A stretch of 64,000 nt of DNA from Catenulispora sp. EB89 (GCF_041261445.1 NZ_JBGCCU010000037.1:37542-101541); one strand, 5' to 3'. Shown: positions 8,656 through 18,295, counted from the stretch's first letter. Notes: generated by a model not told the origin, from the sequence alone. Made by a program: numbers and translations.

Positions 8656-9555
8656 GTGTCACGCTGTCCCTTCGGAACCTCACGCACCAGACGGTTCATC
8701 CCCTGGGCCAGCATCGCGATCCCGGGGATCGGGTGGCTGCTGTTCGGGCTCTACCCGTCGGTGGCCACCATCGGGTACTCGTTCACGCGATACTCGGGCC
8801 TGCCCGGCACGCCGCTGAACTACTGCGGATTCTGCAACTACACCACCGCGTTCACCGCGCTGTCCGGCGAGGTCTGGCCGGCGATCAAGACGACGCTGAT
8901 CTACGTGGCCGGCGTCACGATCCTGCAGACGGCGGTCGGCCTGGGCCTGGCGATGCTGCTGAACCGGCCGGGCCGCTCGTACACCTTCTACCGCGCGCTG
9001 ATCTTCATGCCGCAGATCTTCTCGGTCGCGGTCGTGGGCACCATCTTCGCGCTGATCCTGGACCCGGTCATGGGACCGGCCGAGAACGTCTGGCACGGCA
9101 TCTTCCACAGCACTTCGGCCTTCCTCGGCGACAACAGCCTGGCCCTGCCCCTGGTGATGCTGGTGAACATCTGGATGTTCTCCGGCTACTCGATGCTGAT
9201 CTACATCGCCGGACTGCGGAACATCCCGAAGCCGGTCTACGAGGCCGCGGCCCTGGACGGCGCCGGCAAGTGGCGGGTGTTCCGGCACGTCACCTGGCCC
9301 CTGCTGGCCCCGGCGACCACCGTCAACGTCTTCCTCACCGCCATGGGCACCCTCGGCGAGTACGCGCTGATCCTGGTCCTGACCGGCGGCAACTTCGGCA
9401 CCAAGACCCTGGGGCTCTACATGTACGACTCCGCGTTCGGCGGCAACAGCCAGCTGGGGTACGGCTCGATGCTCGCGATCCTGCAGTTCGGGCTGACGCT
9501 GGTGATCGGCGGCGGGCTGCTGTTCGGGCTGCGGCGCAGGGAGATCCAGCTGTGA
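8656..9555 (+). CDS. ABC sugar transporter permease (MalF/UgpA-like)
   Basis: A 299-residue inner-membrane permease with about six membrane segments. The coupling EAA loop is visible as EAAALDGAGKWRVFRHV, which docks to the ATPase. The GTG at 8656 is chosen because GAGAGGAGG ends 6 nt upstream; the upstream in-frame TTG lies inside that ribosome site. Its stop overlaps the second permease start by 4 nt (GTGA), so the two are translationally coupled and form the heterodimeric channel with the product of 7236-8591. Confidence 0.88.
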   Translation: MSRCPFGTSRTRRFIPWASIAIPGIGWLLFGLYPSVATIGYSFTRYSGLPGTPLNYCGFCNYTTAFTALSGEVWPAIKTTLIYVAGVTILQTAVGLGLAMLLNRPGRSYTFYRALIFMPQIFSVAVVGTIFALILDPVMGPAENVWHGIFHSTSAFLGDNSLALPLVMLVNIWMFSGYSMLIYIAGLRNIPKPVYEAAALDGAGKWRVFRHVTWPLLAPATTVNVFLTAMGTLGEYALILVLTGGNFGTKTLGLYMYDSAFGGNSQLGYGSMLAILQFGLTLVIGGGLLFGLRRREIQL

Positions 9556-10514
9556 GCGGCACGACGACGGTGGCGGCGGTCGCGGATCAGGGTCCGGACA
9601 CGCCGGGAGCGTCCGGGTCCTCCGGCGCCAAGGGCGCCCTGGACGTCCCCTCCCGCGCCTCGCGCCTGGCCCGCGCCAGCGGCCGGCAGCTGCTGTGCTT
9701 CGTGATCGCGGCGTTCGTGTTCGCGGCGCCGCTGGTCTACCTGTTCCTGCAGTCGTTCAAGACGTTCACCGGCTTCCTGCAGGACCCGACCGGCAGTCCG
9801 CATCCGTGGACCAAGCAGAACTTCGGGGACGCATGGAGCGCCGGCGACTTCGGACGCGAGATGATCAACAGTCTGATCTACGCGGTCATCCCGGTGACGA
9901 TCACGCTGACGCTCGGCGTGTTCCTGGCGTTCCCGATCTCGCGCGGCTGGTTCCGGCACTCCAACGTGCTGTACAGCTTCTTCATCTTCTCCGGGTTCCT
10001 GCCCGGCGGCCTGATCCCGCTGTTCATCGAGGCCCGCGCGCTGCACCTGTACAACTCGATGCCCGGCTATCTGCTGATGGTCAGCCTGTCGGGGGCCGGG
10101 TTCTTCTTCTTCGTCGGCTACATCAAGGGCATCCCGCGCGAGATCGACGAGGCGGCGGCGCTGGATGGCTGCGGCTACATCCGCTTCATCTTCAGGATCA
10201 TCATCCCGCAGATGAAGCCGGCCCTGGCGACCTTCGCGATCTTCGGCTTCGTCGGCGCCTGGAACAACCTGATCCTGCCGCTGGTGATGCTCTCCGACAA
10301 GACGCTGTGGCCGGTGACCCGCGGGCTGTACTCGTTCTTCGGCGAGAACACGCAGAACTGGCCGCTGATCGCCGCCGGGACGTTCATCGTGGCCGCGCCG
10401 ATCCTGTTGCTGTTCATCCTGCTGCAGCGCTTCCTGGTCGAGGGCGTCGCCGGGGGCGCGGCGTTCGGGACGCAGGGCGTGGCCAAGGCCGCCGCCGAGC
10501 AGGGGGACGAATGA
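9552..10514 (+). CDS. ABC sugar transporter permease (MalG/UgpE-like)
   Basis: A 320-residue permease, partner of the preceding gene. A hydrophilic N-terminal tail of about 45 residues precedes the first membrane helix (LLCFVIAAFVFAAPLVYLF). The EAA loop reads IDEAAALDGCGYIRFIF. The GTG start overlaps the previous stop by 4 nt and the stop overlaps the next ATG by 4 nt, so three genes are coupled. The tail is longer than usual for MalG-type permeases and rich in Gly, Ser and Ala. Confidence 0.87.
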   Translation: MSGTTTVAAVADQGPDTPGASGSSGAKGALDVPSRASRLARASGRQLLCFVIAAFVFAAPLVYLFLQSFKTFTGFLQDPTGSPHPWTKQNFGDAWSAGDFGREMINSLIYAVIPVTITLTLGVFLAFPISRGWFRHSNVLYSFFIFSGFLPGGLIPLFIEARALHLYNSMPGYLLMVSLSGAGFFFFVGYIKGIPREIDEAAALDGCGYIRFIFRIIIPQMKPALATFAIFGFVGAWNNLILPLVMLSDKTLWPVTRGLYSFFGENTQNWPLIAAGTFIVAAPILLLFILLQRFLVEGVAGGAAFGTQGVAKAAAEQGDE

Positions 10515-13500
10515 GCAGGGTCTGGGGAGCGCGGGACGAGCAGGTGGAGTTCGTCCTGCGCGACCTGATCGACCATCCGGAATTCGCGTGGCCGCGGACG
10601 CTGGTGCGGTATCCGGTGCGGTGGGAGACAGCTTCGGTGCGGGCTGAGGATCTGCGGCTGGTGGATGGGAACGGTGCGCCGATCCCCTTTCAGCTGACGG
10701 AGTCCACCGAGTCGGACGGGTATCTGGCCACTGCGACGGTCTGCTTCTTCGCGGAGCTGGGACCCGGGCAGAGCCACCGGTTCACGCTGTCGGCGGACGC
10801 GGCTCTGCCTCGCGCACAGGCGGCCGCGGTCACGGTGGCCTCGACCGACGACGACATCACCCTCGACAGCGGCGCACTGCGAGTGCGCCTTCCCGCCAGG
10901 CTGTCGGCCGATGGCACCGCACCCGGTCCCATCACCCACTTCGACCGGGGCTCCGGCTGGATCGGAACCTCCACCATCACCGTCCCGGCCGCAACGAAGG
11001 ACTCGGGCTCGGGCTCCGGCATCGTCTCGGGCGCCGACCCGGTTTCCGGTTCGGTCGAGCGGATCGAGAGCCGGGTGCTGGAAGCCGGGCCTTTGTTCGT
11101 GGATTGCGAAGTCTTGTATTCCTTCTCGGGCGGCGCGCACTACACCGCCGTCATCCGCGCGCTGTCCGGCTGCGACTTCGTCGAGCTCTCCGAAACCATG
11201 TCCGACGGCCTCGACGCGACCTTGGACATGACCTGGACCGGCGTGTTCCCCACTCACCGCTTCTCCTCCGCCTGGCCGCACGAGCAGGGCCGCGCCTGGC
11301 TCGGCATCGACGACCCGATCGTCCTCGGAGGCGGCGGCGAGGACCCGAACTTCTCCGGGCCCGGCGGCACCGAGGACCCGAGCGTGGACATGATGTTCAC
11401 CGTCGGGCCCTACGCCCCGAGCTTCGCCTGGGACATCCGGCCGCACGCCGCTTTCTGGGATGAGCGCTCCGGCGACGCGTGCGGCGTCTTCATCCGCGAC
11501 CACGCGCAGTGGGACGACCGCCTCTACGCGCTGTGGGCCTCCTCGGACCGGCTCCAGCTCCACTTCCGCCACACCGACGGCGTCCTGCACTGGACCTGGC
11601 CACTGCGCCCCGGCACCCGCGCTACCGGCATCGCCTTCTACGACCATGCCCGGGACCTTGAGAGCAACGACGCGCACTACCAGTCCAGCTACGCCCGCGA
11701 CCTGCACCACTGGCAGGGCACGCTCAGCCTGGACCGCGTGAAGGACTGGCAGCTGGAGTACACCGGCTCCCGGCCCGACCCGATCGCGACCGAGGGCGAG
11801 TTCGCCTCCGCCGACGACTTCCTGAAGGCGTTCTTCGCCGGCGACGAGGGCCCGCGCCTGATCGCCCGGGGCGTCAACGAGGTCGGCGGCTATCTCAATA
11901 TCCTGCAACGCCCGCTCTACGACCGCTTCCTCGACGGCTACGACCGCCACCGCGAGTCGCTGAGCCCCGAGGACCGGCGCCGGGTCGAGGCCCTGCTGCT
12001 GCTCTGCGCGTACGTCTCGGCCAACGAGGAGATGACGCCGCTGCTGCGCATGTTCGGCGGCCACCCCAACTTCCACGCCGACGGCGTCGCCGCGCTCGGC
12101 GCCCTGGCCTGGGCCTTCCCGGACCACGCGGACGCCCCGGCCTGGAAGGACCGCTTCGAGAAGGTGGCCGAGCTGCTGGGGCGGACGTTCACCCGCCCGG
12201 CGCTGACCGGGTACCAGGCCGCCGGCGGCCGGTGGACCGAGAGCATCGCCACCTACACCTGGGCCTTCCTCCGTCCGATGACCCTCGGCAACGCCCTGGC
12301 CCGCCGCGCCGACGGCCGCAACCGGCTGACCACACCGGAGTACGCCGCGCTCGGCCGCTGGCTGGTCGACGCGCTCACCACGCCGATCGCCACCCCCGAA
12401 GGCCCGCTGCGCATGCATCCGGCGCAGGGTGCGCACGCCTTCTGGCCCCGCCGCTCCCCCATCGAGCTGCGCCGCCTCGCGGAGACGCTACGCAACTACG
12501 AACCCTTAGTCGCCGAGCATCTGATCTGGGGCAGCGACGAGACCGCGAAGGGCCTGGACGTCCGACCCGGGATGCCGGACCCGTGGCGGCCGTTGGTGGA
12601 GACAGCCGGGAATACCGGTACGAATCCACGGCTTCGCAGCTCCAAGTACACCGGCTACGGCATCACGCTGCGCGCCGACGTCTGCGAGGAGTCCGAAGTC
12701 GCGGTCTTCCTGCAACAGGTCGACCACGGCCCGAACTACCGCTGGGGCATCGCCGACGACAACGGCTCGGGCCACATCTACTACTACGCCGACGGCCGCG
12801 CCTGGAGCGGCCACGGCCCCGAGGACGCCGGCGACCGCCGGGTACCGGACGGGACGTTCGCCACGTCGTGCGCGGTGTGGAAGGACGGCGCGTTCCGCGC
12901 GATCGGGCAGAACGTGCTCTCGCGGCCCTTCTACGACCTGGGCTGGGCCCAGTACGCGGAGATCGTGCCGCATCCCAAGGGTCCGGTCGCCAAGGAGTAC
13001 AGGAGTCGCAGTGTCCTGCTGATGGGCTCGGACTACATCGCGGTCCACGACGCCTTCGCCCCGAAGCAGCGCATGGTGTGGACCTGGTCCACGCTGGCCG
13101 CCGCGACCGGCCACGACGCGAACAGCTTCGCCGAGCTGCCGGACCGGATGCCGGCCGTGCACATGCTCAGCGACGTCCCGTTCGTGGACGAGATCCGCAC
13201 CTCCACCTCGCAGATCCGACGCTGGGAGGGCACGGACACCGACGTGCTGGCGGTGGTCAGCCACCGCAGCGACGTGGCCGCCGACGCGCGGCCGTGGGGT
13301 GCCAGGATCCGCGGGCCGCACGGTGTGGACCACGTGTTCCGCGCCGACGGCACCGCCGGCGAGGTCGACTACGCGGCCGACGGCCTGCGCTTCACCGGCA
13401 CCGTCGGCGCCATCCGGGTCGGCGACGACGGCAGCACTCGGCTGGCCCTGTTCCACGGCAGCGTGATCGGCGCCGGGGACGTGCTGCTCATGACCGACGA

Positions 13501-14374
13501 CCCAGATCTGGGCATCAGTCTGGAGTTCGACGACCCCGCGCACATCTCAGGGGTCTACTTCGCCCGCGAATACACCACCGCGACACTGAGAATCGCGTCC
13601 GGCTTCGGCACCGGAACGGTATTCGTCGACGGCAACCCGCCGATGACGATCCGGCGGAGCGACACCGAGCAGGTGATCGCCCTGCCCGGCGGCCGACACC
13701 TGCTGGAGTTCGCCCACGGACTGCCGCGTCCGCTCCCGCCGCGCGTACTGCGCACAGCGAACAGCAGCGAGAGCGCGGTCGTGGAGTTCGAAGAGGTGCC
13801 GGCCGCGGAGTCCTACGTCATCCAGCTGTCGAGGGACGGCGGCACACACTGGGAGACCTCCGGTGCGGCCCGGCAAAGCCCTTTCACCTTGCACGGCCTG
13901 GACAACGGCACGAAGTACCACGTCCGCGTGGTCGCCACCAACGCCGACCAGATCAGCGATCCCGGCCCGGACTATCCGGTCTACGTCGACGACAAGCGGC
14001 CACCGGCGCCGGACGGCCTGCGGCTCCATCTCGGCGGCGAGTACGTCGACGCTTCCTGGGGCGAGGTCCTTGGTGCTTCGCGCTACCGCTTGTACCGTCG
14101 GTTGAAGGGCGATCTCGGCTATCGGGAGGTGTTCGCAGGGCTGGCGTTCGAGTTCCGGGACACCGAACCGGACACGGACCGCGTCTACGAGTACGCCGTC
14201 GCCGCCGAGAACGGCAACGGCATCGGTCCGGAGTCCACCCCGATCGACACCGACGCCGCGAGCCCGCGGTTCTGGGAGCCCCCGATCAAGGGCTTCCGGC
14301 GTCAGCACACGTACAACCAACCTCCCTACACGCCGGACCCGATCGTCCCCGAATCCTATGGGGAGGCGTTGTGA
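10511..14374 (+). CDS. Large multidomain polysaccharide lyase-like protein with two FnIII domains
   Basis: A 1287-residue protein. The N-terminal third is a beta-rich region (YPVRWE, PIPFQL, VCFFAELGPG) reminiscent of the exo-rhamnogalacturonan-lyase/YetA family. The middle is helical, with alpha/alpha-toroid character (about residues 420-700). A beta-sandwich with SRSVLLMGSDYIAVHDAF (about 830-850) is like the C-terminal half of heparinase II/III lyases. The end carries two fibronectin type III domains (about 1085-1180 and 1185-1270). No signal peptide is visible after the ATG, which overlaps the permease stop by 4 nt and follows AGGGGGA. A lyase or related depolymerase for uronic-acid polymers fits its neighbours; the catalytic residues are not identified. 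Confidence 0.6.
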   Translation: MSRVWGARDEQVEFVLRDLIDHPEFAWPRTLVRYPVRWETASVRAEDLRLVDGNGAPIPFQLTESTESDGYLATATVCFFAELGPGQSHRFTLSADAALPRAQAAAVTVASTDDDITLDSGALRVRLPARLSADGTAPGPITHFDRGSGWIGTSTITVPAATKDSGSGSGIVSGADPVSGSVERIESRVLEAGPLFVDCEVLYSFSGGAHYTAVIRALSGCDFVELSETMSDGLDATLDMTWTGVFPTHRFSSAWPHEQGRAWLGIDDPIVLGGGGEDPNFSGPGGTEDPSVDMMFTVGPYAPSFAWDIRPHAAFWDERSGDACGVFIRDHAQWDDRLYALWASSDRLQLHFRHTDGVLHWTWPLRPGTRATGIAFYDHARDLESNDAHYQSSYARDLHHWQGTLSLDRVKDWQLEYTGSRPDPIATEGEFASADDFLKAFFAGDEGPRLIARGVNEVGGYLNILQRPLYDRFLDGYDRHRESLSPEDRRRVEALLLLCAYVSANEEMTPLLRMFGGHPNFHADGVAALGALAWAFPDHADAPAWKDRFEKVAELLGRTFTRPALTGYQAAGGRWTESIATYTWAFLRPMTLGNALARRADGRNRLTTPEYAALGRWLVDALTTPIATPEGPLRMHPAQGAHAFWPRRSPIELRRLAETLRNYEPLVAEHLIWGSDETAKGLDVRPGMPDPWRPLVETAGNTGTNPRLRSSKYTGYGITLRADVCEESEVAVFLQQVDHGPNYRWGIADDNGSGHIYYYADGRAWSGHGPEDAGDRRVPDGTFATSCAVWKDGAFRAIGQNVLSRPFYDLGWAQYAEIVPHPKGPVAKEYRSRSVLLMGSDYIAVHDAFAPKQRMVWTWSTLAAATGHDANSFAELPDRMPAVHMLSDVPFVDEIRTSTSQIRRWEGTDTDVLAVVSHRSDVAADARPWGARIRGPHGVDHVFRADGTAGEVDYAADGLRFTGTVGAIRVGDDGSTRLALFHGSVIGAGDVLLMTDDPDLGISLEFDDPAHISGVYFAREYTTATLRIASGFGTGTVFVDGNPPMTIRRSDTEQVIALPGGRHLLEFAHGLPRPLPPRVLRTANSSESAVVEFEEVPAAESYVIQLSRDGGTHWETSGAARQSPFTLHGLDNGTKYHVRVVATNADQISDPGPDYPVYVDDKRPPAPDGLRLHLGGEYVDASWGEVLGASRYRLYRRLKGDLGYREVFAGLAFEFRDTEPDTDRVYEYAVAAENGNGIGPESTPIDTDAASPRFWEPPIKGFRRQHTYNQPPYTPDPIVPESYGEAL

Positions 14375-15177
14375 GCGAACGGATCCTGATCACCGGCGCG
14401 GCCGGACGTGTCGGCAGTGCGCTGCGTCCACTGCTGGCGCGGCCCGGACGGGTACTGCGGCTGCTGGACGTCAACCCGGTGCCGCCCGGCGACGACGGGG
14501 CGGAGATCGTGAAGGCCTCCATCACCGACCCGGAAGCGCTCGCCGAGGCCTGCGCCGGCGTGGACGCCGTGGTACACCTCGGCGGCAAACCCGGCGAGGG
14601 GACCTGGGAAGAGCTGGCCGAGGTGAACGTCGAGGGCACCCGGACCGTACTGGACGCCGTGGTACAGCAGGGGGTACCGCGGGCCGTACTGGCGTCGAGC
14701 ATCCACGCCGCCGGATTCTGGACGCGCGACGACGTCGGGCCGGACGGACTGCTGCCGGCCGGCGTCAGCCCGCGCCCGGACACGTACTACGGCGTCAGCA
14801 AGGCGGCGGTGGAGGCGCTGGGCAGCCTGTACCACGACCGCTTCGGGATCGATGTCAGTTGTCTGCGACTCGGTGCCTACCGTCCCGAGCCCCGGTCGAT
14901 CATCGACCTCGCGGTGTGGATCTCACACGGGGACGGCGCGCGCCTGGTCGAGGCGTGCCTGGCCGCGCCGGCCCCGGCCGCCTTCCGTGTGTTGTGGGGC
15001 ATCTCGGCGAACACCCGGGGCTGGTTCTCCCTGGCCGAGGGCGCGGCCATCGGCTACCACCCCGAGGACGACGCCGAACGCTTCGTGGCCAGCATCCCCG
15101 ACCTTGAGTCCTTCGACTGGTCGGCCTCGGCGCTGCACCGGGCCGGCGGCGGTTTCTGCGCCATGCCGCTGGGGTGA
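14371..15177 (+). CDS. udh: NAD-dependent uronate dehydrogenase
   Basis: A 268-residue extended SDR. TGAAGRVG is the NAD-binding glycine motif, VVHLGGKPGEGTWEE follows, ASSIHAAGFW contains the active-site Ser region, and YYGVSK gives the catalytic Tyr140 and Lys144. LRLGAYRPEPR, WISHGD and the late WGISANTRGW segment are characteristic of uronate dehydrogenases, which oxidise D-glucuronate or D-galacturonate to the aldarolactone. The GTG overlaps the previous stop by 4 nt behind GGGGAGG. The lactone product would be opened by the divergent SMP-30 protein. Confidence 0.82.
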   Translation: MSERILITGAAGRVGSALRPLLARPGRVLRLLDVNPVPPGDDGAEIVKASITDPEALAEACAGVDAVVHLGGKPGEGTWEELAEVNVEGTRTVLDAVVQQGVPRAVLASSIHAAGFWTRDDVGPDGLLPAGVSPRPDTYYGVSKAAVEALGSLYHDRFGIDVSCLRLGAYRPEPRSIIDLAVWISHGDGARLVEACLAAPAPAAFRVLWGISANTRGWFSLAEGAAIGYHPEDDAERFVASIPDLESFDWSASALHRAGGGFCAMPLG

Positions 15178-15246
15178 TCGGGTCATCCGGCGGCTTCTGA
15201 CTCCCCTCGGCGCGTGTCCGGGGGGACCTGGAAAGGACGAACGACT

Positions 15247-16056
15247 GTGGAAGAGCACGCGGGGCGGGTCGCCCTGGTCACCGGCGGGGCGAGCGGGATC
15301 GGCCGGGCCACGGCCGAGCTGCTCGCCGCCGCCGGGGCCGCGGTGGCGGTCAACGGGCTGCGGGAGGGCGACGCGGCCGAGACCGTCGAGGCGATCGCCG
15401 CGGCCGGCGGGCAGGCCATCCCGGTGATCGCAGACGTCTGTGACGCCTCGGCGCTCGCGGCGGCGGTCGAGGCGACCGTCGCCGCCTTCGGCCGGCTGGA
15501 CGTGCTGGTCACCTCGGCGGGCATCCAGCGGTACGGGACCGTCGCCGACACCGAGGAGAAGACCTGGGACGAGGTCTTCGCGGTCAACGTCAAGGGGGTG
15601 TTCCTGGCGGCCCGCGCCGCGCTGCCGTACCTGCGGCGCTCCGGGGACGGGGCGATCGTGGTGGTGTCGTCGGTGCAGGCGGTGGCGACGCAGGCGAACG
15701 TCGCGGCGTACACGGCGGGCAAGGGCGCGTTGGGAGCGCTGGTGCGGTCGATGGCGATCGACGAGGCGCCGTACGGGGTGCGGGTGAACGCCGTGTGCCC
15801 GGGGTCGGTCGACACCCCGATGCTGCGGCACTCGGCGCGGCTGTTCAGCGACGGGACGCCGGCTGGCGTCGACGCGCTGCTGGCCCAGTGGGGGCGCGCG
15901 CATCCGCTGGGCCGGATCGCGCAGCCACTGGAGGTCGCGGAGGTGGTGGCGTTCCTGGCGGGGCGCCGCGCCGGGTTCGTGACCGGCGCCGACATCCGCG
16001 TGGACGGCGGACTGCTCGCGTCGCTGGCCGTCGCGCTGCCGGACGACGGGGAGTAG
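15247..16056 (+). CDS. SDR-family oxidoreductase, possible fructuronate/uronate reductase
   Basis: A 269-residue classical short-chain dehydrogenase with TGGASGIG at residues 12-19, TSAGIQ at the usual NAG position, SSVQA and the catalytic AAYTAGK. GGAAAGG lies upstream of the GTG start at 15247. It sits directly before uxuA (5-nt gap), so reduction of fructuronate to mannonate, the step that feeds UxuA, is the most economical proposal; SDRs with this role are known, but family membership alone does not fix the substrate. Confidence 0.75.
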   Translation: MEEHAGRVALVTGGASGIGRATAELLAAAGAAVAVNGLREGDAAETVEAIAAAGGQAIPVIADVCDASALAAAVEATVAAFGRLDVLVTSAGIQRYGTVADTEEKTWDEVFAVNVKGVFLAARAALPYLRRSGDGAIVVVSSVQAVATQANVAAYTAGKGALGALVRSMAIDEAPYGVRVNAVCPGSVDTPMLRHSARLFSDGTPAGVDALLAQWGRAHPLGRIAQPLEVAEVVAFLAGRRAGFVTGADIRVDGGLLASLAVALPDDGE

Positions 16057-16061
16057 CGCCG

Positions 16062-17093
16062 ATGCGGGTGGCGGTGGGGCACGTCGACGAGTACGACGAG
16101 CGGACGGCGCGGTTCGCGCATCAGCTGGGATTGCGGAGTGTGCAGCTCCACACGCCGAGCAATCTCGTTGGCGCTGAAGGGTTCTGGTCCGAGGCGGAAC
16201 TCAAGGCTCTGCGAGAGCGGATCGAGGGCGACGGGCTGCGGTTGGAGGGGCTGGAGAACGTGCCGGCCGCGCACTTCGCGCTGATCCAGCGCGGGGCGCC
16301 GGGCCGGGACGAGCAGATCGAGAACTACCGGCGGACGATTCGGAACATGGCCGCCGCCGGCATCCCGATCCTGGGGCACCACTGGATGCCGACGTATGTG
16401 TGGCGGACGTCGATGGACGCGCCGGGGCGCGGTGGGACGCAGGTGACGTCGTTCGATCTGGCCGACGCGGGCGCCGGGAACGCGCTGGCGGCGTACAAGC
16501 TGACGCCGGAAGAGCCGATCGATCCTTTGCTGAGTGTCGACGACATGTGGGCCAACTACCAGTATTTTCTCGACGCGGTGCTGCCGGTCGCCGAGGAGGT
16601 CGGAGTCCGGCTGAGTCTGCACCCTGATGATCCGCCGGTCGCCGAGCCGTTGGGCGGCGCGGCGCGGATCTTCACGTCCCCGGCGGCGCTGGCCGAGGCA
16701 CGGGACCGGGCGCGCGGGAGCCGCGCGTGGGGGCTGACGCTGTGCACGGGGTCGGTGTCGGCGATGGCCGGGGCGGCGAACGTCACGGAGGTCATCGACC
16801 TGCTGGCGCCGAGCGGACACATCGCCTACGTGCACTTCCGGGACGTGCGCGGGACGGTGCCGGCGTTCGCGGAGTGCTTCCTCGGCGAGGGGAACTTCCA
16901 TCCGCCGAGCATCCTGCGGCGGCTGCACAAGGCCGGGTTCGACGGGTTCGTCATCGACGACCACGTTCCCGCCATGGTCGGGGACGTGGCGACGTGGGGC
17001 GACACGTCGTCGGACGCCTATTGCAGCCGGGGGCGGGCGCACGAGTTGGGGTACATCTCAGGGATCGTCGATGCGCTGGGCATCGGGGGTTAG
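16062..17093 (+). CDS. uxuA: Mannonate dehydratase UxuA
   Basis: A 343-residue TIM-barrel enzyme of the UxuA family, which dehydrates D-mannonate to 2-keto-3-deoxy-D-gluconate. Diagnostic segments are GHHWMPTYVWRT, LSLHPDDPPV (metal-binding His), LTLCTGSVSAM (metal-binding Cys), YVHFRDVRG and FVIDDHVPAM. The ATG follows the SDR stop by 5 nt. It is the last gene of the operon. With the ManD-type gene at 5845 the locus has two unrelated candidates for the same reaction. Confidence 0.87.
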   Translation: MRVAVGHVDEYDERTARFAHQLGLRSVQLHTPSNLVGAEGFWSEAELKALRERIEGDGLRLEGLENVPAAHFALIQRGAPGRDEQIENYRRTIRNMAAAGIPILGHHWMPTYVWRTSMDAPGRGGTQVTSFDLADAGAGNALAAYKLTPEEPIDPLLSVDDMWANYQYFLDAVLPVAEEVGVRLSLHPDDPPVAEPLGGAARIFTSPAALAEARDRARGSRAWGLTLCTGSVSAMAGAANVTEVIDLLAPSGHIAYVHFRDVRGTVPAFAECFLGEGNFHPPSILRRLHKAGFDGFVIDDHVPAMVGDVATWGDTSSDAYCSRGRAHELGYISGIVDALGIGG

Positions 17094-17132
17094 GGCCTGC
17101 GTCGCGACTCCCGGCACGTTCGCGGCAGGTTG

Positions 17133-17175
17133 CCGGCAAGTGGTTCCCGGCAGCTTCCCGGCAAGTGGTTCCCGG
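17133..17175 (+). repeat. Two 18-bp direct repeats downstream of uxuA
   Basis: CCGGCAAGTGGTTCCCGG occurs identically at 17133-17150 and 17158-17175 (25-bp period) in the gap between the converging uxuA and Nudix genes. A weaker third version precedes them. No hairpin with a T-tract is seen here. Function unknown. Confidence 0.6.
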
Positions 17176-17251
17176 ACGTCGCCCTCGGGCTGGACGGCGT
17201 CCGGTCGCCGCTGTATCTATACCAGGGCCACCTGTAGTTCGAACACGCTTA

Positions 17252-18295
17252 TCAGTTTTCTGTTTCCGGTTCCGCCTTGTCCCACGCGGCCTCGAAGACG
17301 GCGCGGTCCACCTCGGCCCGGCCCAGGACCGGGTCGTAGAGGTCGTAGGGCGGGTTGACGGGCCACTCCCCGATCTTCTCGCGGGAGCCGTCGGCGTGCT
17401 CGACGACCTGGCGGGTGCGGTAGCCGTCCTCCCGGAGTTCCAGGAGATAGACGTCCTCCTCCCAGGGCTGGCGGACGTAGACCGTGCCGCGGCCGACGAG
17501 CGCGCCGAAGCCCGGCTGGCCGCGCTGCTCGTCCCGGGTGGCCTTGAAGCCGGTCAACGGGTTCTCGCCGGAAGCGTCGATGTCGATCTCCATCAGCTTC
17601 CAGTCCGCGACCCGGCTGATGGTCTCGCTCGCCGTCACGACGACGACGTCCGCGACCCGCTCCTTGATCTCCTTGGCACTGCGGGCCGTGACCCACCACC
17701 ACAGGCCGCCCATGCCGTAGTCGTGGCAGACGAGGTAGCGATCCTTCTCACCGTCCCGGTACCCCTCCGGCGAGGGGTCGTCGACCGGGAGGCCGAGCTC
17801 CTCCCCGGCCCGTAACGCCGCCTTCGCCTGGGCCGCGCCGGTCTCGTGCCAGTGCAGGAGCTCCGGCGCACGCGCCAGACCGGTCATGAAGCGGCGGTTG
17901 GTGCGCCCGTTGTCGGGGTCGGGTCCGATGGGCTCGTACGCGATGATCGGCGCGGCGTAACGGAGTTGGGCATACGGTTCGGGGCGCTTGGCCAGCCAGG
18001 TGACGACTTGATGGCCCAGATAGACGGCCCGCTCGGTGTCGATCCGGATCTGGGACTCCTCCATCGCCTCGCGGGCGGCGGTCTTCAGCGGATCCCCGCC
18101 GTCCTCCGGCTCCGGGCGGCCGCCGGGGAGCGTGTAGCGGCGCGGGTGCTGCGGACCGCGGTCCTGGATCAGGACGCGGCCGTCGTCGGGGTCGAGCGCC
18201 CAGACGTAGGCCTGCACGACCGGCATGCCCGGCGGGACCGGCGCCTCGTGCCAGGTGATGTGCGGCTGTTCCTCGGGATGTTCCTCGGCGTCCAT
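17252..18295 (-). CDS. Nudix hydrolase domain protein with unknown C-terminal domain
   Basis: A 347-residue protein. The first 150 residues are a Nudix fold with box GGRPEPEDGGDPLKTAAREA followed by MEES, which binds the catalytic metal. Residues about 160-330 form an additional domain rich in aromatic residues (GGLWWWVTARS, VYVRQPWEEDVYLLELRED) that I do not recognise. It converges with the uxuA operon and diverges from the rhomboid-like gene. Substrate, probably a nucleoside diphosphate derivative, is not predictable. Confidence 0.75.
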   Translation of the reverse strand: MDAEEHPEEQPHITWHEAPVPPGMPVVQAYVWALDPDDGRVLIQDRGPQHPRRYTLPGGRPEPEDGGDPLKTAAREAMEESQIRIDTERAVYLGHQVVTWLAKRPEPYAQLRYAAPIIAYEPIGPDPDNGRTNRRFMTGLARAPELLHWHETGAAQAKAALRAGEELGLPVDDPSPEGYRDGEKDRYLVCHDYGMGGLWWWVTARSAKEIKERVADVVVVTASETISRVADWKLMEIDIDASGENPLTGFKATRDEQRGQPGFGALVGRGTVYVRQPWEEDVYLLELREDGYRTRQVVEHADGSREKIGEWPVNPPYDLYDPVLGRAEVDRAVFEAAWDKAEPETEN

